A DNA stretch of 7,350 bases from a bacterium (GCA_021106995.1 JAIOTG010000097.1:1-7350), one strand, 5' to 3'; counted from the stretch's first letter, positions 1 to 6,043 are shown. Translations and numbers: made by a program. Notes: generated from the sequence alone by a model not told the origin.

Positions 1-638
1 ACTACAAGGCCGAACTTGTTATAAAAGGAAACAAAACAGTCCCTGAATTTGGAGGGGGCTTGTGCCAGGTCGCAACTACTATGTTTAGAACTGCCATCAC
101 TACCGGACTGAAAATAACAGAAAGAAGTAGTCATTCTTATAGAGTTTTCTACTATGAACCAGCCGGAACCGATGCCACTATTTATGTGCCAAAACCTGAC
201 TTTATGTTTATTAATGACACGCCCAATCACATATTAATACAATATAGAATTGAAGGTAATGACTTATTTTTTGACCTCTGGGGAACTAATGATGGTCGTA
301 AAGTAACCTCTACTGATCCGGTTATATACAACATAACCAACCCAGCTCCAACCAAAATTATTGAAACAACTGATTTAAAACCTGGTGAAAGAAAGTGCAC
401 TGAAAGCGCCCACAAAGGAGCCGAGGCCTACTTTGATTACATTGTTGAATATAATGATAAAGAGAAAAAAGAAAGAAGATTTTATTCAAAATACTCACCC
501 TGGAGAGCTGTTTGTTTAGAGGGAGTAGAAAAATTATCGACAGAAAACAACAACACCACTGGTGAAAATGGTAAAAATGATAATGAAGAAAAAATAAAAG
601 AAACTCTAAATGAAAATGTAGACACAAATATTGAATAA
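1..638 (+). CDS. VanW-family protein, C-terminal part (5' end outside window)
   Basis: This frame is open from the window edge (first whole codon at position 3) to TAA at 636-638, giving 211 visible residues. The fragment opens with the hallmark of the VanW domain: GGGLCQVATTMFRTA at fragment residues 17-31, close to the family pattern GGGxCQxxTTLxxAA. The TTG at 60 lies inside this motif and is not a start. After it come a beta-rich stretch (about residues 40-110), a segment with two cysteines (ERKC and RAVC) that could pair if exported, and an acidic Asn/Glu/Lys-rich tail of about 35 residues that looks disordered. VanW proteins are named from vancomycin-resistance clusters, but their biochemical role is unsettled. 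Many in Gram-positive and CPR genomes are membrane-anchored surface proteins with peptidoglycan-associated domains. The anchor would be in the missing N-terminal part. A VanW domain here does not imply vancomycin resistance. The family call is firm and the function unknown. Confidence 0.9.
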   Translation, partial: YKAELVIKGNKTVPEFGGGLCQVATTMFRTAITTGLKITERSSHSYRVFYYEPAGTDATIYVPKPDFMFINDTPNHILIQYRIEGNDLFFDLWGTNDGRKVTSTDPVIYNITNPAPTKIIETTDLKPGERKCTESAHKGAEAYFDYIVEYNDKEKKERRFYSKYSPWRAVCLEGVEKLSTENNNTTGENGKNDNEEKIKETLNENVDTNIE

Positions 639-785
639 AAAAAAGAGATCAATTTAAGCGGGTAGGCAAGAAAATTTTCCCCAGGTATTTAATAGCTAAA
701 GCCACCAAACCCTTAGTAGAAAATCCCCATGCTTGTCGTGCCTAACCCGCTCAAATAGACCTCTTATTTTTTTTTACTCAAGAAC
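637..785 (-). ncRNA. Candidate structured small RNA, about 150 nt, family not recognised
   Basis: Read on the minus strand, the transcript would start near 785 and end in U8 at 644-637, overlapping the VanW stop codon. A long stem P1 pairs 765-739 with 668-643: about 25 base pairs including AGCGGGU/ACCCGCU and AGGCA/UGCCU, one U-U mismatch and one bulged U. An inner stem P2 pairs 728-719 (GGGGAUUUUC) with 679-670 (GAAAAUUUUC), all 10 positions paired counting G-U. A possible third stem pairs 716-711 with 701-696. All five wobble positions in P1 and P2 are G-U on this strand and A-C on the other, which supports minus-strand transcription. A sigma70-type promoter sits at the right distance upstream. 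The conserved SRP RNA core, the tmRNA 5' end, RNase P motifs and 5S rRNA motifs are not seen. 6S RNA was considered because of the rod shape and size, but the inner bubble is one-sided (10 nt against about 1 nt), unlike the 6S central bubble. Confidence 0.6.
643..775 (+). terminator. Large hairpin plus T-tract ending the VanW transcript
   Basis: Five bases after the VanW stop, an arm at 643-668 pairs with 739-765 and is followed by T9 at 767-775. Read on the plus strand this can act as an intrinsic terminator, although the roughly 70-nt interior makes it unusually large and several pairs become A-C mismatches. The same DNA read on the minus strand makes a better-paired RNA, described separately, so termination of vanW may be a secondary role. 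Confidence 0.5.
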
Positions 786-917
786 ATTTTATGATATCAC
801 ACCTGTTTTTATTTGTCAAGAACCTTTTAAATTTATCTTTTAATAATCACTATATTCTTGAAAAAATTATATCTCTATAATCTTAATACGAAAAAGAATA
901 AAAATTTCTTTCAAGAA
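778..917. repeat. Cluster of four TTCTTGA/TCAAGAA heptamers
   Basis: TCAAGAA occurs at 778-784, 816-822 and 911-917, and its complement TTCTTGA at 855-861. The first two belong to a 14-bp direct repeat with one mismatch, TCAAGAACATTTTA (778-791) and TCAAGAACCTTTTA (816-829), 38 bp apart. The last two form an inverted pair, TTCTTGAAA (855-863) and TTTCAAGAA (909-917). The second copy overlaps the -35 box of the minus-strand promoter and the first overlaps its start site. That position would suit a repressor, or a tandem duplication of promoter DNA. No bound protein can be named. Confidence 0.5.
791..819 (-). promoter_or_regulatory. Sigma70-type promoter for the minus-strand RNA
   Basis: On the minus strand the -35 box TTGACA lies at 819-814 (exact consensus) and the -10 box TATCAT at 796-791 (5 of 6), separated by exactly 17 bp. 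The predicted start is about 785-783. No minus-strand reading frame with a start codon follows. The first thing transcribed is an A-rich leader and then the structured RNA at 637-785. Confidence 0.72.
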
Positions 918-1067
918 AATAATAAAAAACAAACATAATAAAAACAACTTCTTAAAAACATTTTATACTACCACGCACAAAAACAAGCGTCAATACGGTT
1001 TTATCTGGAAAAACTGTGTAAAACCAGGAGTTTTTAGGTGGAAAAACTGTGTACAAATCAAATAAGC
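918..1067. other. AT-rich spacer with a 15-bp direct repeat, no gene seen
   Basis: I find no start codon with a credible SD and sustained open frame on either strand here, and no tRNA or rRNA gene. The left part is very A-rich. The only strong internal structure is TGGAAAAACTGTGTA, present exactly at 1006-1020 and 1039-1053 (33-bp period, about three helical turns) just upstream of the promoter at 1068-1096. A TATAAT at 876-881, left of this stretch, has no good -35 partner and no gene after it. Confidence 0.6.
1006..1053. repeat. Two exact 15-bp direct repeats, possible operator or DnaA-like sites
   Basis: TGGAAAAACTGTGTA is repeated exactly at 1006-1020 and 1039-1053. The copies end about 83 and 50 bp before the predicted start of the micropeptide transcript, a typical location for activator binding. 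The repeat also contains 9-mers within two or three changes of the DnaA box TTATCCACA read on the other strand, for example TGTGTAAAA and GGTGGAAAA. None is a perfect box and no dnaA gene is visible. Binding-site status is inferred. Confidence 0.5.
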
Positions 1068-1096
1068 TTGATAATTATTTTCTGTCATGATAGGAT
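1068..1096 (+). promoter_or_regulatory. Sigma70-type promoter for the 45-aa gene
   Basis: The -35 box TTGATA (1068-1073, 5 of 6) and the -10 box TAGGAT (1091-1096, 4 of 6) are separated by 17 bp. The predicted start near 1103 leaves a leader of about 40 nt before the ATG at 1142. With the strong SD and the terminator at 1284-1319 this makes a self-contained single-gene unit. Confidence 0.55.
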
Positions 1097-1141
1097 TAAA
1101 AATGAATCAATTTTAACCTAAGGCTAGTCAAAGGAGGGATT

Positions 1142-1279
1142 ATGAAAAACGTTAAAAAAGATGATTTCCTTATGAAATTATTTAAAAAGTTTTGGGAAAG
1201 GGTGGTTAAAACTTTTAACGATGGTACTGCTCAAGCAGGAAAAATAGATCCAAAAGAAGGAAAAATCTATATAAAATAA
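1142..1279 (+). CDS. Small basic protein with amphipathic helix, 45 aa, unknown function
   Basis: The ATG at 1142 follows a near-perfect SD, AAAGGAGG (1130-1137), with a short 4-nt spacing, and the frame ends at TAA 1277-1279. The product begins MKNVKKDDF. Residues 9-25 can form a strongly amphipathic helix: F9, L10, L13, F14, F17, W18, V21, V22 and F25 lie on one face and K12, K15, K16, E19, R20 and K23 on the other. The remainder is a short Gly/Lys-containing tail ending KIYIK. There is no signal peptide and the helix is too charged to be a transmembrane segment, so peripheral membrane binding or protein binding is more likely. I recognise no family. Promoter, SD, coding frame and terminator are all present and fit together, so this is probably expressed. 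A membrane-active peptide, a small partner of a larger protein, or the product of a dual-function RNA are all open. Confidence 0.7.
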   Translation: MKNVKKDDFLMKLFKKFWERVVKTFNDGTAQAGKIDPKEGKIYIK

Positions 1280-1283
1280 TAAA

Positions 1284-1319
1284 AAGAGGTGGTATTTATA
1301 CCACCTCTTCTCTTTTTTA
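1284..1319. terminator. Bidirectional intrinsic terminator between the 45-aa gene and gyrA
   Basis: A perfect 11-bp stem, AAGAGGTGGTA (1284-1294) with TACCACCTCTT (1299-1309), closes a TTTA loop. On the plus strand it is followed by a T-rich run to 1319 and ends the micropeptide transcript. On the minus strand it lies just beyond the gyrA stop (1332) and is followed by TTTTTATTATTTT. The two genes converge on it, so it serves both. Confidence 0.9.
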
Positions 1320-1331
1320 TTTAAAAGAATT

Positions 1332-3863
1332 TTAAACCCAAGTTAAACAAGCAACATTATCATCTTTTTCTTTTAATTTCATCAAACTAACACCTTGAGT
1401 ATCTCTTCCGGCTTGCGCAACAGATTTAAATGGCAACCTAATAACCTGTCCTTTTTCTGACATTATTATTAAATCTTTTTCTTTCATTAAATCTGGACTA
1501 ACCACAAAACTATTGACCAATCTACCAGTTCTACTTGTAATTTTAGCAGTTTTAATTCCAGAACCACCTCTTCCTTGAGCTTTATATAATTTTAAAGAAG
1601 TTCTCTTGCCAAGTCCTTTTTCAGATATAGTTAAAACCTGGTATTTACCTCTTCTTTCTTTATCATTTTTAATAATACCCATACCAATTACATGATCATC
1701 TTTTTTAATTCTAATACCATGTACACCACTAGCGGTTCTACCCATTGCCCGAACATCACTTTCTTCAAAACGAATTGCCTTGCCCTGAGCAGTTATAAGT
1801 TGAATTTGATCCTTTTCTCTAGTCGGCTTAGCCCAAATTAATCTATCCCCTTCTTTTATTTTAATAGCAATTAATCCTGAAGTTCTTATATTTGTAAATA
1901 ACTCAAGGCCAACTTTCTTGACCAATCCTTGCTCTGTAGCGAAAAATAAATATTTAGCTTTTGATATTTTATCTAAAGGTAAAACAGACGTAACTTTTTC
2001 ACTATTATTTAACTGTAAAAAGTTTACAATTGGAGTTCCCTTGGCTGTTCTACTAGTCTGCGGTACTTCATGGGCCTTAAGCTGGAACACCCTTCCACGA
2101 GTAGTAAAGAAGAGAAGGTCGCTATGGGCCATGGTAGTAAAAATAAATTCTACCATATCCTCTTCCTTGGTAGATAAACCGACAACACCCTTACCCCCCC
2201 TGGCCTGAACCTTAAAAGTATCCGGAGAAAGCCTCTTTATATATCCATCCCTGGTCATCATTATCATTGTTTCTTCATTAGGAACTAAATCTTCGGTACT
2301 AAATTCTCTTACTTCATGAGCCACCACCTTCGTCCTTCTCTCATCTCCATACTTTTCCAATAATTCTTTAATTTCTTTTTTAATTATATTTCTCATTTTA
2401 GTCCTAGACTTTAAAATTTCCTCTAAATCTTTTACTAAAAGCTTCTTCTCCTTTAATTCCTCTTCTATCTTTTTTCTCTCTAAGTTAGCTAAATTTTGTA
2501 ATTTCATCTCTAAAATAGCCACTGCCTGTATTTCTGTTAACTTAAACTTATTTATTAAATTGATCTTAGCTTTTTCTTTATTTTCAGATGCTTTTATAAC
2601 CTTAATAACTGCATCAATGTTTTTTAAAGCTATCATTAAACCTTCTAAAATATGTGCCCTAGCTTTAGCTTTGTTTAGATCAAATTGAAGTCTTCTTTGT
2701 ATAATTTCCTCTCTATGCTTAACATATTCTACTAAAATCATTTTTAAAGTAAGCACTCTTGGCTGTATTCCGTCTATTAAAGCAAGCATATTAACTCCAA
2801 AATTAGACTGCAAGGGAGTTTTTTTATACAAACTATTTAAAATTTTCTTGGGATAAGAATCTCTTTTAAGATCTATCGCTATTCTTACACCATCCCTATC
2901 AGATTCATCACGTAAATCTTTTATTCCCTGAATTTTCTTTTCTTTAACCAAGTCAGCTATTTTTTCTACCAAAGAAGCTTTATTAACCTGATAAGGTATT
3001 TCACTTATAATTATCTGCTGTTTACCTTCTTTATCTTCTTCAATCTCAGCCCTACCTCTCATCGTTATACTTCCCTTTCCAGTAGCATAAGCATTAACTA
3101 TATCCCTTTGATTATAAATAACACCGCCGGTTGGGAAATCAGGTCCCTTAACAATTTTAACTAATTCCTCAATTGAAATATCAGGATTATCTATCAAGGC
3201 TGAAATAGCTTCACAAAGTTCGCCTAAATTATGAGGAGGGATGTTAGTGGCCATTCCAACCGCAATGCCCATGGTTCCATTTAGAAGTAAGTTGGGCAGT
3301 TTAGTTGGCATAACTCTTGGCTCGTCCTGAGAACCATCAAAATTAGGAGAAAAATCAACAGTTTCCTTTTCAATATCAAAAAGAAGTTCTTCTGAAATAG
3401 TAGCCATCTTAGCTTCCGTATAACGCATAGCAGCAGCACTGTCTCCATCCATGGATCCGAAGTTACCCTGTCCGTTCACTAAAGGGTATCTCATAGAAAA
3501 ATCTTGGGCCAATCTAACCATAGATTCATAAACAGCCGAATCTCCATGAGGATGATATTTACCAAGAACTTCTCCGACCACAGTGGCTGATTTTTTAAAT
3601 CTAGAGCTAGATCTAAGTCCTAGACCCCACATAGCGTAAAGTATTCTCCTATGAACCGGCTTAAGACCGTCTCTCACATCAGGTAAAGCCCTCTGGACTA
3701 TTACGCTCATAGCATAATCCAAATAAGACTTGCTCATTTCCTCGACAATAGGTTGTGGGGAAACTAATCCGTATTCTGTTTTTTCAAAATTATTTTTTTT
3801 ATCCCCGCTGTCATTTTCAACCTCTTTGTCAGAGTCTTCTTTTTTATTTTTTTTATTTGCCAT
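1332..3863 (-). CDS. gyrA: DNA gyrase subunit A
   Basis: GyrA, 843 aa, is the DNA breakage-reunion subunit of gyrase (A2B2, type IIA topoisomerase), which introduces negative supercoils in the cytoplasm. Residues 1-30 are a charged Lys/Asp/Glu extension. The catalytic region starts near [20 protein letters not shown] (47-66). The winged helix carries [10 protein letters not shown] (104-113), with S109 and E113 at the positions of E. coli S83 and D87. The catalytic tyrosine is Y148 in AAMRYTE. The tower follows, then a charged coiled coil around 375-510 leading to the C-gate. The C-terminal DNA-wrapping beta-pinwheel begins near 520 and holds the GyrA box as QARGGKG (553-559, canonical QRRGGKG) with a related QGRGGSG at 763-769. 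The GyrA box separates it from ParC. Serine 109 is the residue usually found in quinolone-sensitive enzymes. The ATG at 3863 has no SD. It appears to be last in an operon with the two genes upstream, though a small terminator-like hairpin precedes it. Confidence 0.98.
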   Translation of the reverse strand: MANKKNKKEDSDKEVENDSGDKKNNFEKTEYGLVSPQPIVEEMSKSYLDYAMSVIVQRALPDVRDGLKPVHRRILYAMWGLGLRSSSRFKKSATVVGEVLGKYHPHGDSAVYESMVRLAQDFSMRYPLVNGQGNFGSMDGDSAAAMRYTEAKMATISEELLFDIEKETVDFSPNFDGSQDEPRVMPTKLPNLLLNGTMGIAVGMATNIPPHNLGELCEAISALIDNPDISIEELVKIVKGPDFPTGGVIYNQRDIVNAYATGKGSITMRGRAEIEEDKEGKQQIIISEIPYQVNKASLVEKIADLVKEKKIQGIKDLRDESDRDGVRIAIDLKRDSYPKKILNSLYKKTPLQSNFGVNMLALIDGIQPRVLTLKMILVEYVKHREEIIQRRLQFDLNKAKARAHILEGLMIALKNIDAVIKVIKASENKEKAKINLINKFKLTEIQAVAILEMKLQNLANLERKKIEEELKEKKLLVKDLEEILKSRTKMRNIIKKEIKELLEKYGDERRTKVVAHEVREFSTEDLVPNEETMIMMTRDGYIKRLSPDTFKVQARGGKGVVGLSTKEEDMVEFIFTTMAHSDLLFFTTRGRVFQLKAHEVPQTSRTAKGTPIVNFLQLNNSEKVTSVLPLDKISKAKYLFFATEQGLVKKVGLELFTNIRTSGLIAIKIKEGDRLIWAKPTREKDQIQLITAQGKAIRFEESDVRAMGRTASGVHGIRIKKDDHVIGMGIIKNDKERRGKYQVLTISEKGLGKRTSLKLYKAQGRGGSGIKTAKITSRTGRLVNSFVVSPDLMKEKDLIIMSEKGQVIRLPFKSVAQAGRDTQGVSLMKLKEKDDNVACLTWV

Positions 3864-3882
3864 ATTTACAGTTTAACAATAA

Positions 3883-3899
3883 TAAAAAACCCTTCGGGT
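3883..3899 (-). terminator. Mini-hairpin with T-tract between the 121-aa gene and gyrA
   Basis: On the minus strand ACCC-GAA-GGGT (3899-3889) forms a 4-bp GC-rich stem with a triloop followed by about six T's. It stands between the stop of the upstream gene and the gyrA ATG. The stem is short, so termination would be partial at best and it may act as an attenuator. A TATAAT at 3906-3901, immediately before it, could be a -10 box starting a gyrA-specific transcript inside the hairpin, but no convincing -35 is seen. Confidence 0.4.
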
Positions 3900-3916
3900 C
3901 ATTATATTTAAATTTT

Positions 3917-4282
3917 TTAATTTTTCTCTTCTAATTTTTCTTTTAATATCTCTATCTCTTCTTGATCAATTTTATTTTTTTCCACTTCTTCTTGTTGTTT
4001 TTGTATGTCTGTTAACTTTTCTTTAATCTCATTCATGTCCTGACCAATCTCTTTTCCTAAAGTTTTTATATTTAATAAATCTTCCAAAAAAGCGTTACCT
4101 TCTTTGTTTTCCTGTTCTCTGGCCTGATTTTTCCAAAAAGAACTTAAATTAAAAATCCATAGAACAAAAATCAAAGTCATAAAAAAACAAACTCCGGTTC
4201 CCATTAAAAACATTTTATCTCTTTCTATTTTTTCCTCTCTACTAAACTTATCAGATAATTTATTTTCTTTTTTATTTTTCAT
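3917..4282 (-). CDS. Single-pass membrane protein with cytoplasm- or surface-facing coiled coil, unknown function
   Basis: A 121-aa protein. Residues 1-23 are hydrophilic and Lys-rich, residues 24-47 are one hydrophobic membrane segment (FLMGTGVCFFMTLIFVLWIF), and residues 55-121 are highly charged Glu/Lys/Gln-rich sequence with heptad-like spacing, typical of a coiled coil. The positive-inside rule would place the short basic N-terminus in the cytoplasm and the coiled coil outside. The ATG at 4282 is only 16 nt after the stop of the MBL-fold gene, which indicates cotranscription, and no SD is seen. The shape recalls FtsL/DivIC-type or other small bitopic scaffold proteins, but I see no specific signature and do not assign one. 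A structural or linking role at the envelope is inferred from topology only. Confidence 0.85.
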   Translation of the reverse strand: MKNKKENKLSDKFSREEKIERDKMFLMGTGVCFFMTLIFVLWIFNLSSFWKNQAREQENKEGNAFLEDLLNIKTLGKEIGQDMNEIKEKLTDIQKQQEEVEKNKIDQEEIEILKEKLEEKN

Positions 4283-4298
4283 TCTGAATCGAAAAATT

Positions 4299-4943
4299 TT
4301 AAATATTAAAAACTACCACCTCCATACTATCTTGTGGCAACTCTTTCTTACTAATTTTTAATTTATCCTCGTAAGTAGGCTCAACCCCTATTTCTTTTAT
4401 AAAATCATCTAATTTATCAATATCAACTGTTAATTTTGATGTTTTATAATGCATAGGTATGACCATTCTGGGTTCTATTTGAGAAACCACTTGAACAGCC
4501 CTTTTAGCATCCAGCGTATATTTCCCACCAACCGGAATTATTAAAATATCAATTCCCACCAATTCTTCTAGATGTTTATTTTCTAAAATATGTCCCAAAT
4601 CCCCTAAATGAACTATTGAAATATCATCCATCTCAATTCTATAAATTATATTAACACCCCTTTCTTTGCCCCCTTTTTCGTCATGATAAGAATTAACACC
4701 TTGAATCATAACTCCCTTTAAATCATATTCCCCTGCCATGTCTATTACAAAGGGATCCCCTCTTAAAGCTTTTACATTGTTATGATCATGGGGGTCGTGA
4801 CTAATTGTTACAATATCAGCTTCAAAACTAGGTGGTTTTAAACCTATATTTTTATCAAAAGGATCAGTAACTAGAGTAATTCCATCTGCCCCTGTTTTAT
4901 CTTGTATTTTAAAGCAAGAATGCCCTATCCAACTTATAATCAT
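4299..4943 (-). CDS. MBL-fold metallo-hydrolase-like protein (Lactamase_B_3 / UPF0173-like)
   Basis: A 214-aa single-domain protein with the metallo-beta-lactamase fold of the UlaG/UPF0173-like group. It opens with IISWIGHSCFKI (GHSC, H8), then TDPF (residues 26-29), the metal loop ISHDPHDHNN (47-56), GEY (71-73), SYHDEKGGKERG (85-96), HLGDLG (112-117) and IPMHY (162-166). Family members are cytoplasmic hydrolases, often of unknown substrate. The metal loop is odd: the usual HxHxDH reads H49-D-P51-H52-D53-H54, so the second histidine is replaced by proline and a histidine stands one place later. The other expected ligands (H49, D53, H54, D115, H165) are kept. The ATG at 4943 is the only good in-frame start. 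An ATG at 4950 is out of frame, and there is no SD. This is the first gene of the operon, with a consensus promoter at 5031-5059 and a leader of about 80 nt. The fold call is firm and activity uncertain. Confidence 0.93.
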   Translation of the reverse strand: MIISWIGHSCFKIQDKTGADGITLVTDPFDKNIGLKPPSFEADIVTISHDPHDHNNVKALRGDPFVIDMAGEYDLKGVMIQGVNSYHDEKGGKERGVNIIYRIEMDDISIVHLGDLGHILENKHLEELVGIDILIIPVGGKYTLDAKRAVQVVSQIEPRMVIPMHYKTSKLTVDIDKLDDFIKEIGVEPTYEDKLKISKKELPQDSMEVVVFNI

Positions 4944-4944
4944 A

Positions 4945-4965
4945 TATCATTTTCGCTAAACGATA
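4945..4965 (-). promoter_or_regulatory. Leader hairpin just upstream of the MBL-fold start codon
   Basis: In the mRNA, TATCGTTT (4965-4958) pairs with AAATGATA (4952-4945), giving 8 bp with one G-U around an AGCGA loop and ending one base before the ATG at 4943. It encloses a decoy out-of-frame ATG at 4950-4948. With no SD present, this could influence which AUG is used or how accessible the start is. The function is inferred. Confidence 0.35.
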
Positions 4966-5030
4966 ATATCCTGCCAAAACAGGGTAAAACAAGCGAATTT
5001 ATTAAAAATTTATTTATTAACTATAGTATT

Positions 5031-5059
5031 ATTATATATCACTAAAACCCTAGTGTCAA
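5031..5059 (-). promoter_or_regulatory. Perfect-consensus sigma70 promoter of the MBL / 121-aa / gyrA operon
   Basis: The minus strand carries TTGACA (5059-5054), a 17-bp spacer and TATAAT (5036-5031), an exact consensus in both boxes. The start is expected near 5024, leaving a leader of about 80 nt to the ATG at 4943. It faces away from the plus-strand promoter at 5093-5121, and the two -35 boxes are 33 bp apart. Confidence 0.9.
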
Positions 5060-5092
5060 TTAAGAAAAAAGCATAAAAATGGCTAAAAATGC

Positions 5093-5121
5093 TTGACATA
5101 TTTTTTAAAAAATGCTATAAA
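5093..5121 (+). promoter_or_regulatory. Strong sigma70 promoter (extended -10) of the exported-protein cassette
   Basis: TTGACA (5093-5098), 17 bp, then TATAAA (5116-5121) preceded by TGC, the extended -10 element (5113-5115). The predicted start is near 5128, giving a leader of about 105 nt before the ATG at 5233. It is the only convincing promoter seen for the three plus-strand genes that follow. Confidence 0.87.
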
Positions 5122-5152
5122 TAAAAGTTAAATCGTTTTTTAAATCTGCAAA

Positions 5153-5165
5153 AGAAAGGAGGTGA
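5153..5165 (+). promoter_or_regulatory. Extended SD-like site in the leader, without a start codon in place
   Basis: AGAAAGGAGGTGA is complementary over 13 nt to the usual 3' end of bacterial 16S rRNA (UCACCUCCUUUCU), far more than a normal SD. No ATG, TTG or usefully spaced GTG follows within normal range. The cassette's real start at 5233 has its own purine repeat (AAGGAAAGGAAAGGAAA). The site may be a ribosome standby or stability element, or the SD of a leader peptide using a non-standard start. The short frame after it (ATA at 5166) closes at TAA within about a dozen codons. Confidence 0.45.
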
Positions 5166-5232
5166 ATAACCAATAAAGTAGTATTTTTTAAAAAGTCTGT
5201 TTAAACTAAAAACAAAAGGAAAGGAAAGGAAA

Positions 5233-6024
5233 ATGAAGAAAACGATGTGTTATTTGACAATTATTATTGTTACAATTTTTACTTACACCAGTACCTGGGC
5301 CGACACTTCCGGCGAAGTCAGCACCAACCCCTATTTTGATTGGGGTGATATGACTGTTGGAAACGGAGGCTATGGAGATCTCGCTATATCCGGAAGTTAC
5401 AATCTTACCGGTGATGTGGCCGAAGGCTACACCGAGGTCGGAGGCTATATTTATGGAGAAACGTCTATCGGCACCGAACCAAATGCAGATGGCTTTTTAT
5501 CAAATTCATCTTTTGGCTTTGCTGAAATGAGCGGGACTTCCCAAGCTATGTCTGGAGAAGGCACTCTAAACCTTAATATTACAGGAAATTTAGGAAACTG
5601 GAGTCAAATCGGCAGCGATACAAACAACTTTTCGACCGCCTATCATGAAACCACTCTTAGTGCCTCTTCACAAGAAACCCAGGGCACCACTTTAACTGGC
5701 GATGCACGCCTATCAGGTTATGCTTATTCTTCAGAAAGAGAGGGTATAGAAGTAGGTGGTTTTCACTCCGAATTTACAGGAAGTATTTCTGGAGTGGCGA
5801 CAGTTAATGGTGGAGTGGAAACGAGTTCCACTAAAAGCGCCGGGGGCATTGATTCAAGTTCGATGACCTCTACGGTTACTGGGCTTGAAATATTAAACGG
5901 CCAATATGCGGAAGGATTTGGTGAAAGTCAAAGCTTTGCCGAATATGGTGAAAATGGTGCTTTTGGGTCAGCAATGGCCCATAGTTACACAATCATCGGG
6001 GATATTCCTCCCGCGACACCGTAA
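5233..6024 (+). CDS. Secreted acidic Gly/Ser/Thr-rich protein, 263 aa, unknown function
   Basis: The ATG at 5233 follows the purine repeat GGAAAGGAAAGGAAA. Residues 1-23 are a clear Sec signal peptide: MKKT, a hydrophobic core LTIIIVTIF, and cleavage after TWA before DTS. The mature chain of about 240 residues is rich in Gly, Ser, Thr and Tyr, has no cysteine, and has a single lysine (K201) and two arginines against many Asp/Glu, so it is strongly acidic. Alternating polar and small hydrophobic residues suggest all-beta structure, such as a solenoid or fibre-like adhesin. One weak internal similarity is EGYTEVGGY (64-72) with EGIEVGGF (170-177). There is no sorting motif, transmembrane segment or C-terminal anchor, so the protein is probably released or held by partners. 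It is the first gene of a cassette with another secreted protein and a lipoprotein. Base composition is more GC-rich than the neighbouring gyrA operon, hinting at transfer or different selection. I recognise no family. Confidence 0.85.
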   Translation: MKKTMCYLTIIIVTIFTYTSTWADTSGEVSTNPYFDWGDMTVGNGGYGDLAISGSYNLTGDVAEGYTEVGGYIYGETSIGTEPNADGFLSNSSFGFAEMSGTSQAMSGEGTLNLNITGNLGNWSQIGSDTNNFSTAYHETTLSASSQETQGTTLTGDARLSGYAYSSEREGIEVGGFHSEFTGSISGVATVNGGVETSSTKSAGGIDSSSMTSTVTGLEILNGQYAEGFGESQSFAEYGENGAFGSAMAHSYTIIGDIPPATP

Positions 6025-6043
6025 ACCAAATAATTATTGATAA

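Noticed and set aside
227..627. Two minus-strand open frames inside vanW
   Set aside because: They are shadows of the VanW-domain frame, with no promoter or SD support.
641..745. A plus-strand open frame after vanW reading as a plausible basic peptide
   Set aside because: It has no ATG, GTG or TTG start or SD, and it lies wholly inside the inverted-repeat structure, so the RNA explanation is better.
637..785. 6S RNA or SRP RNA identity for the structured RNA
   Set aside because: The SRP core sequences are absent, and the inner bubble is one-sided where 6S needs a large two-sided bubble. Left unnamed.
871..881. TATAAT at 876-881 as a plus-strand promoter
   Set aside because: There is no acceptable -35 at 16-18 bp and no gene immediately downstream.
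776..1067. Replication origin
   Set aside because: There are no perfect DnaA boxes, no dnaA/dnaN neighbours, and flanking genes point toward the region. The repeats are kept only as a possible site.
1918..2208. Open frame of 96 codons on the strand opposite gyrA
   Set aside because: It is a shadow of the conserved gyrA coding frame with no SD or promoter.
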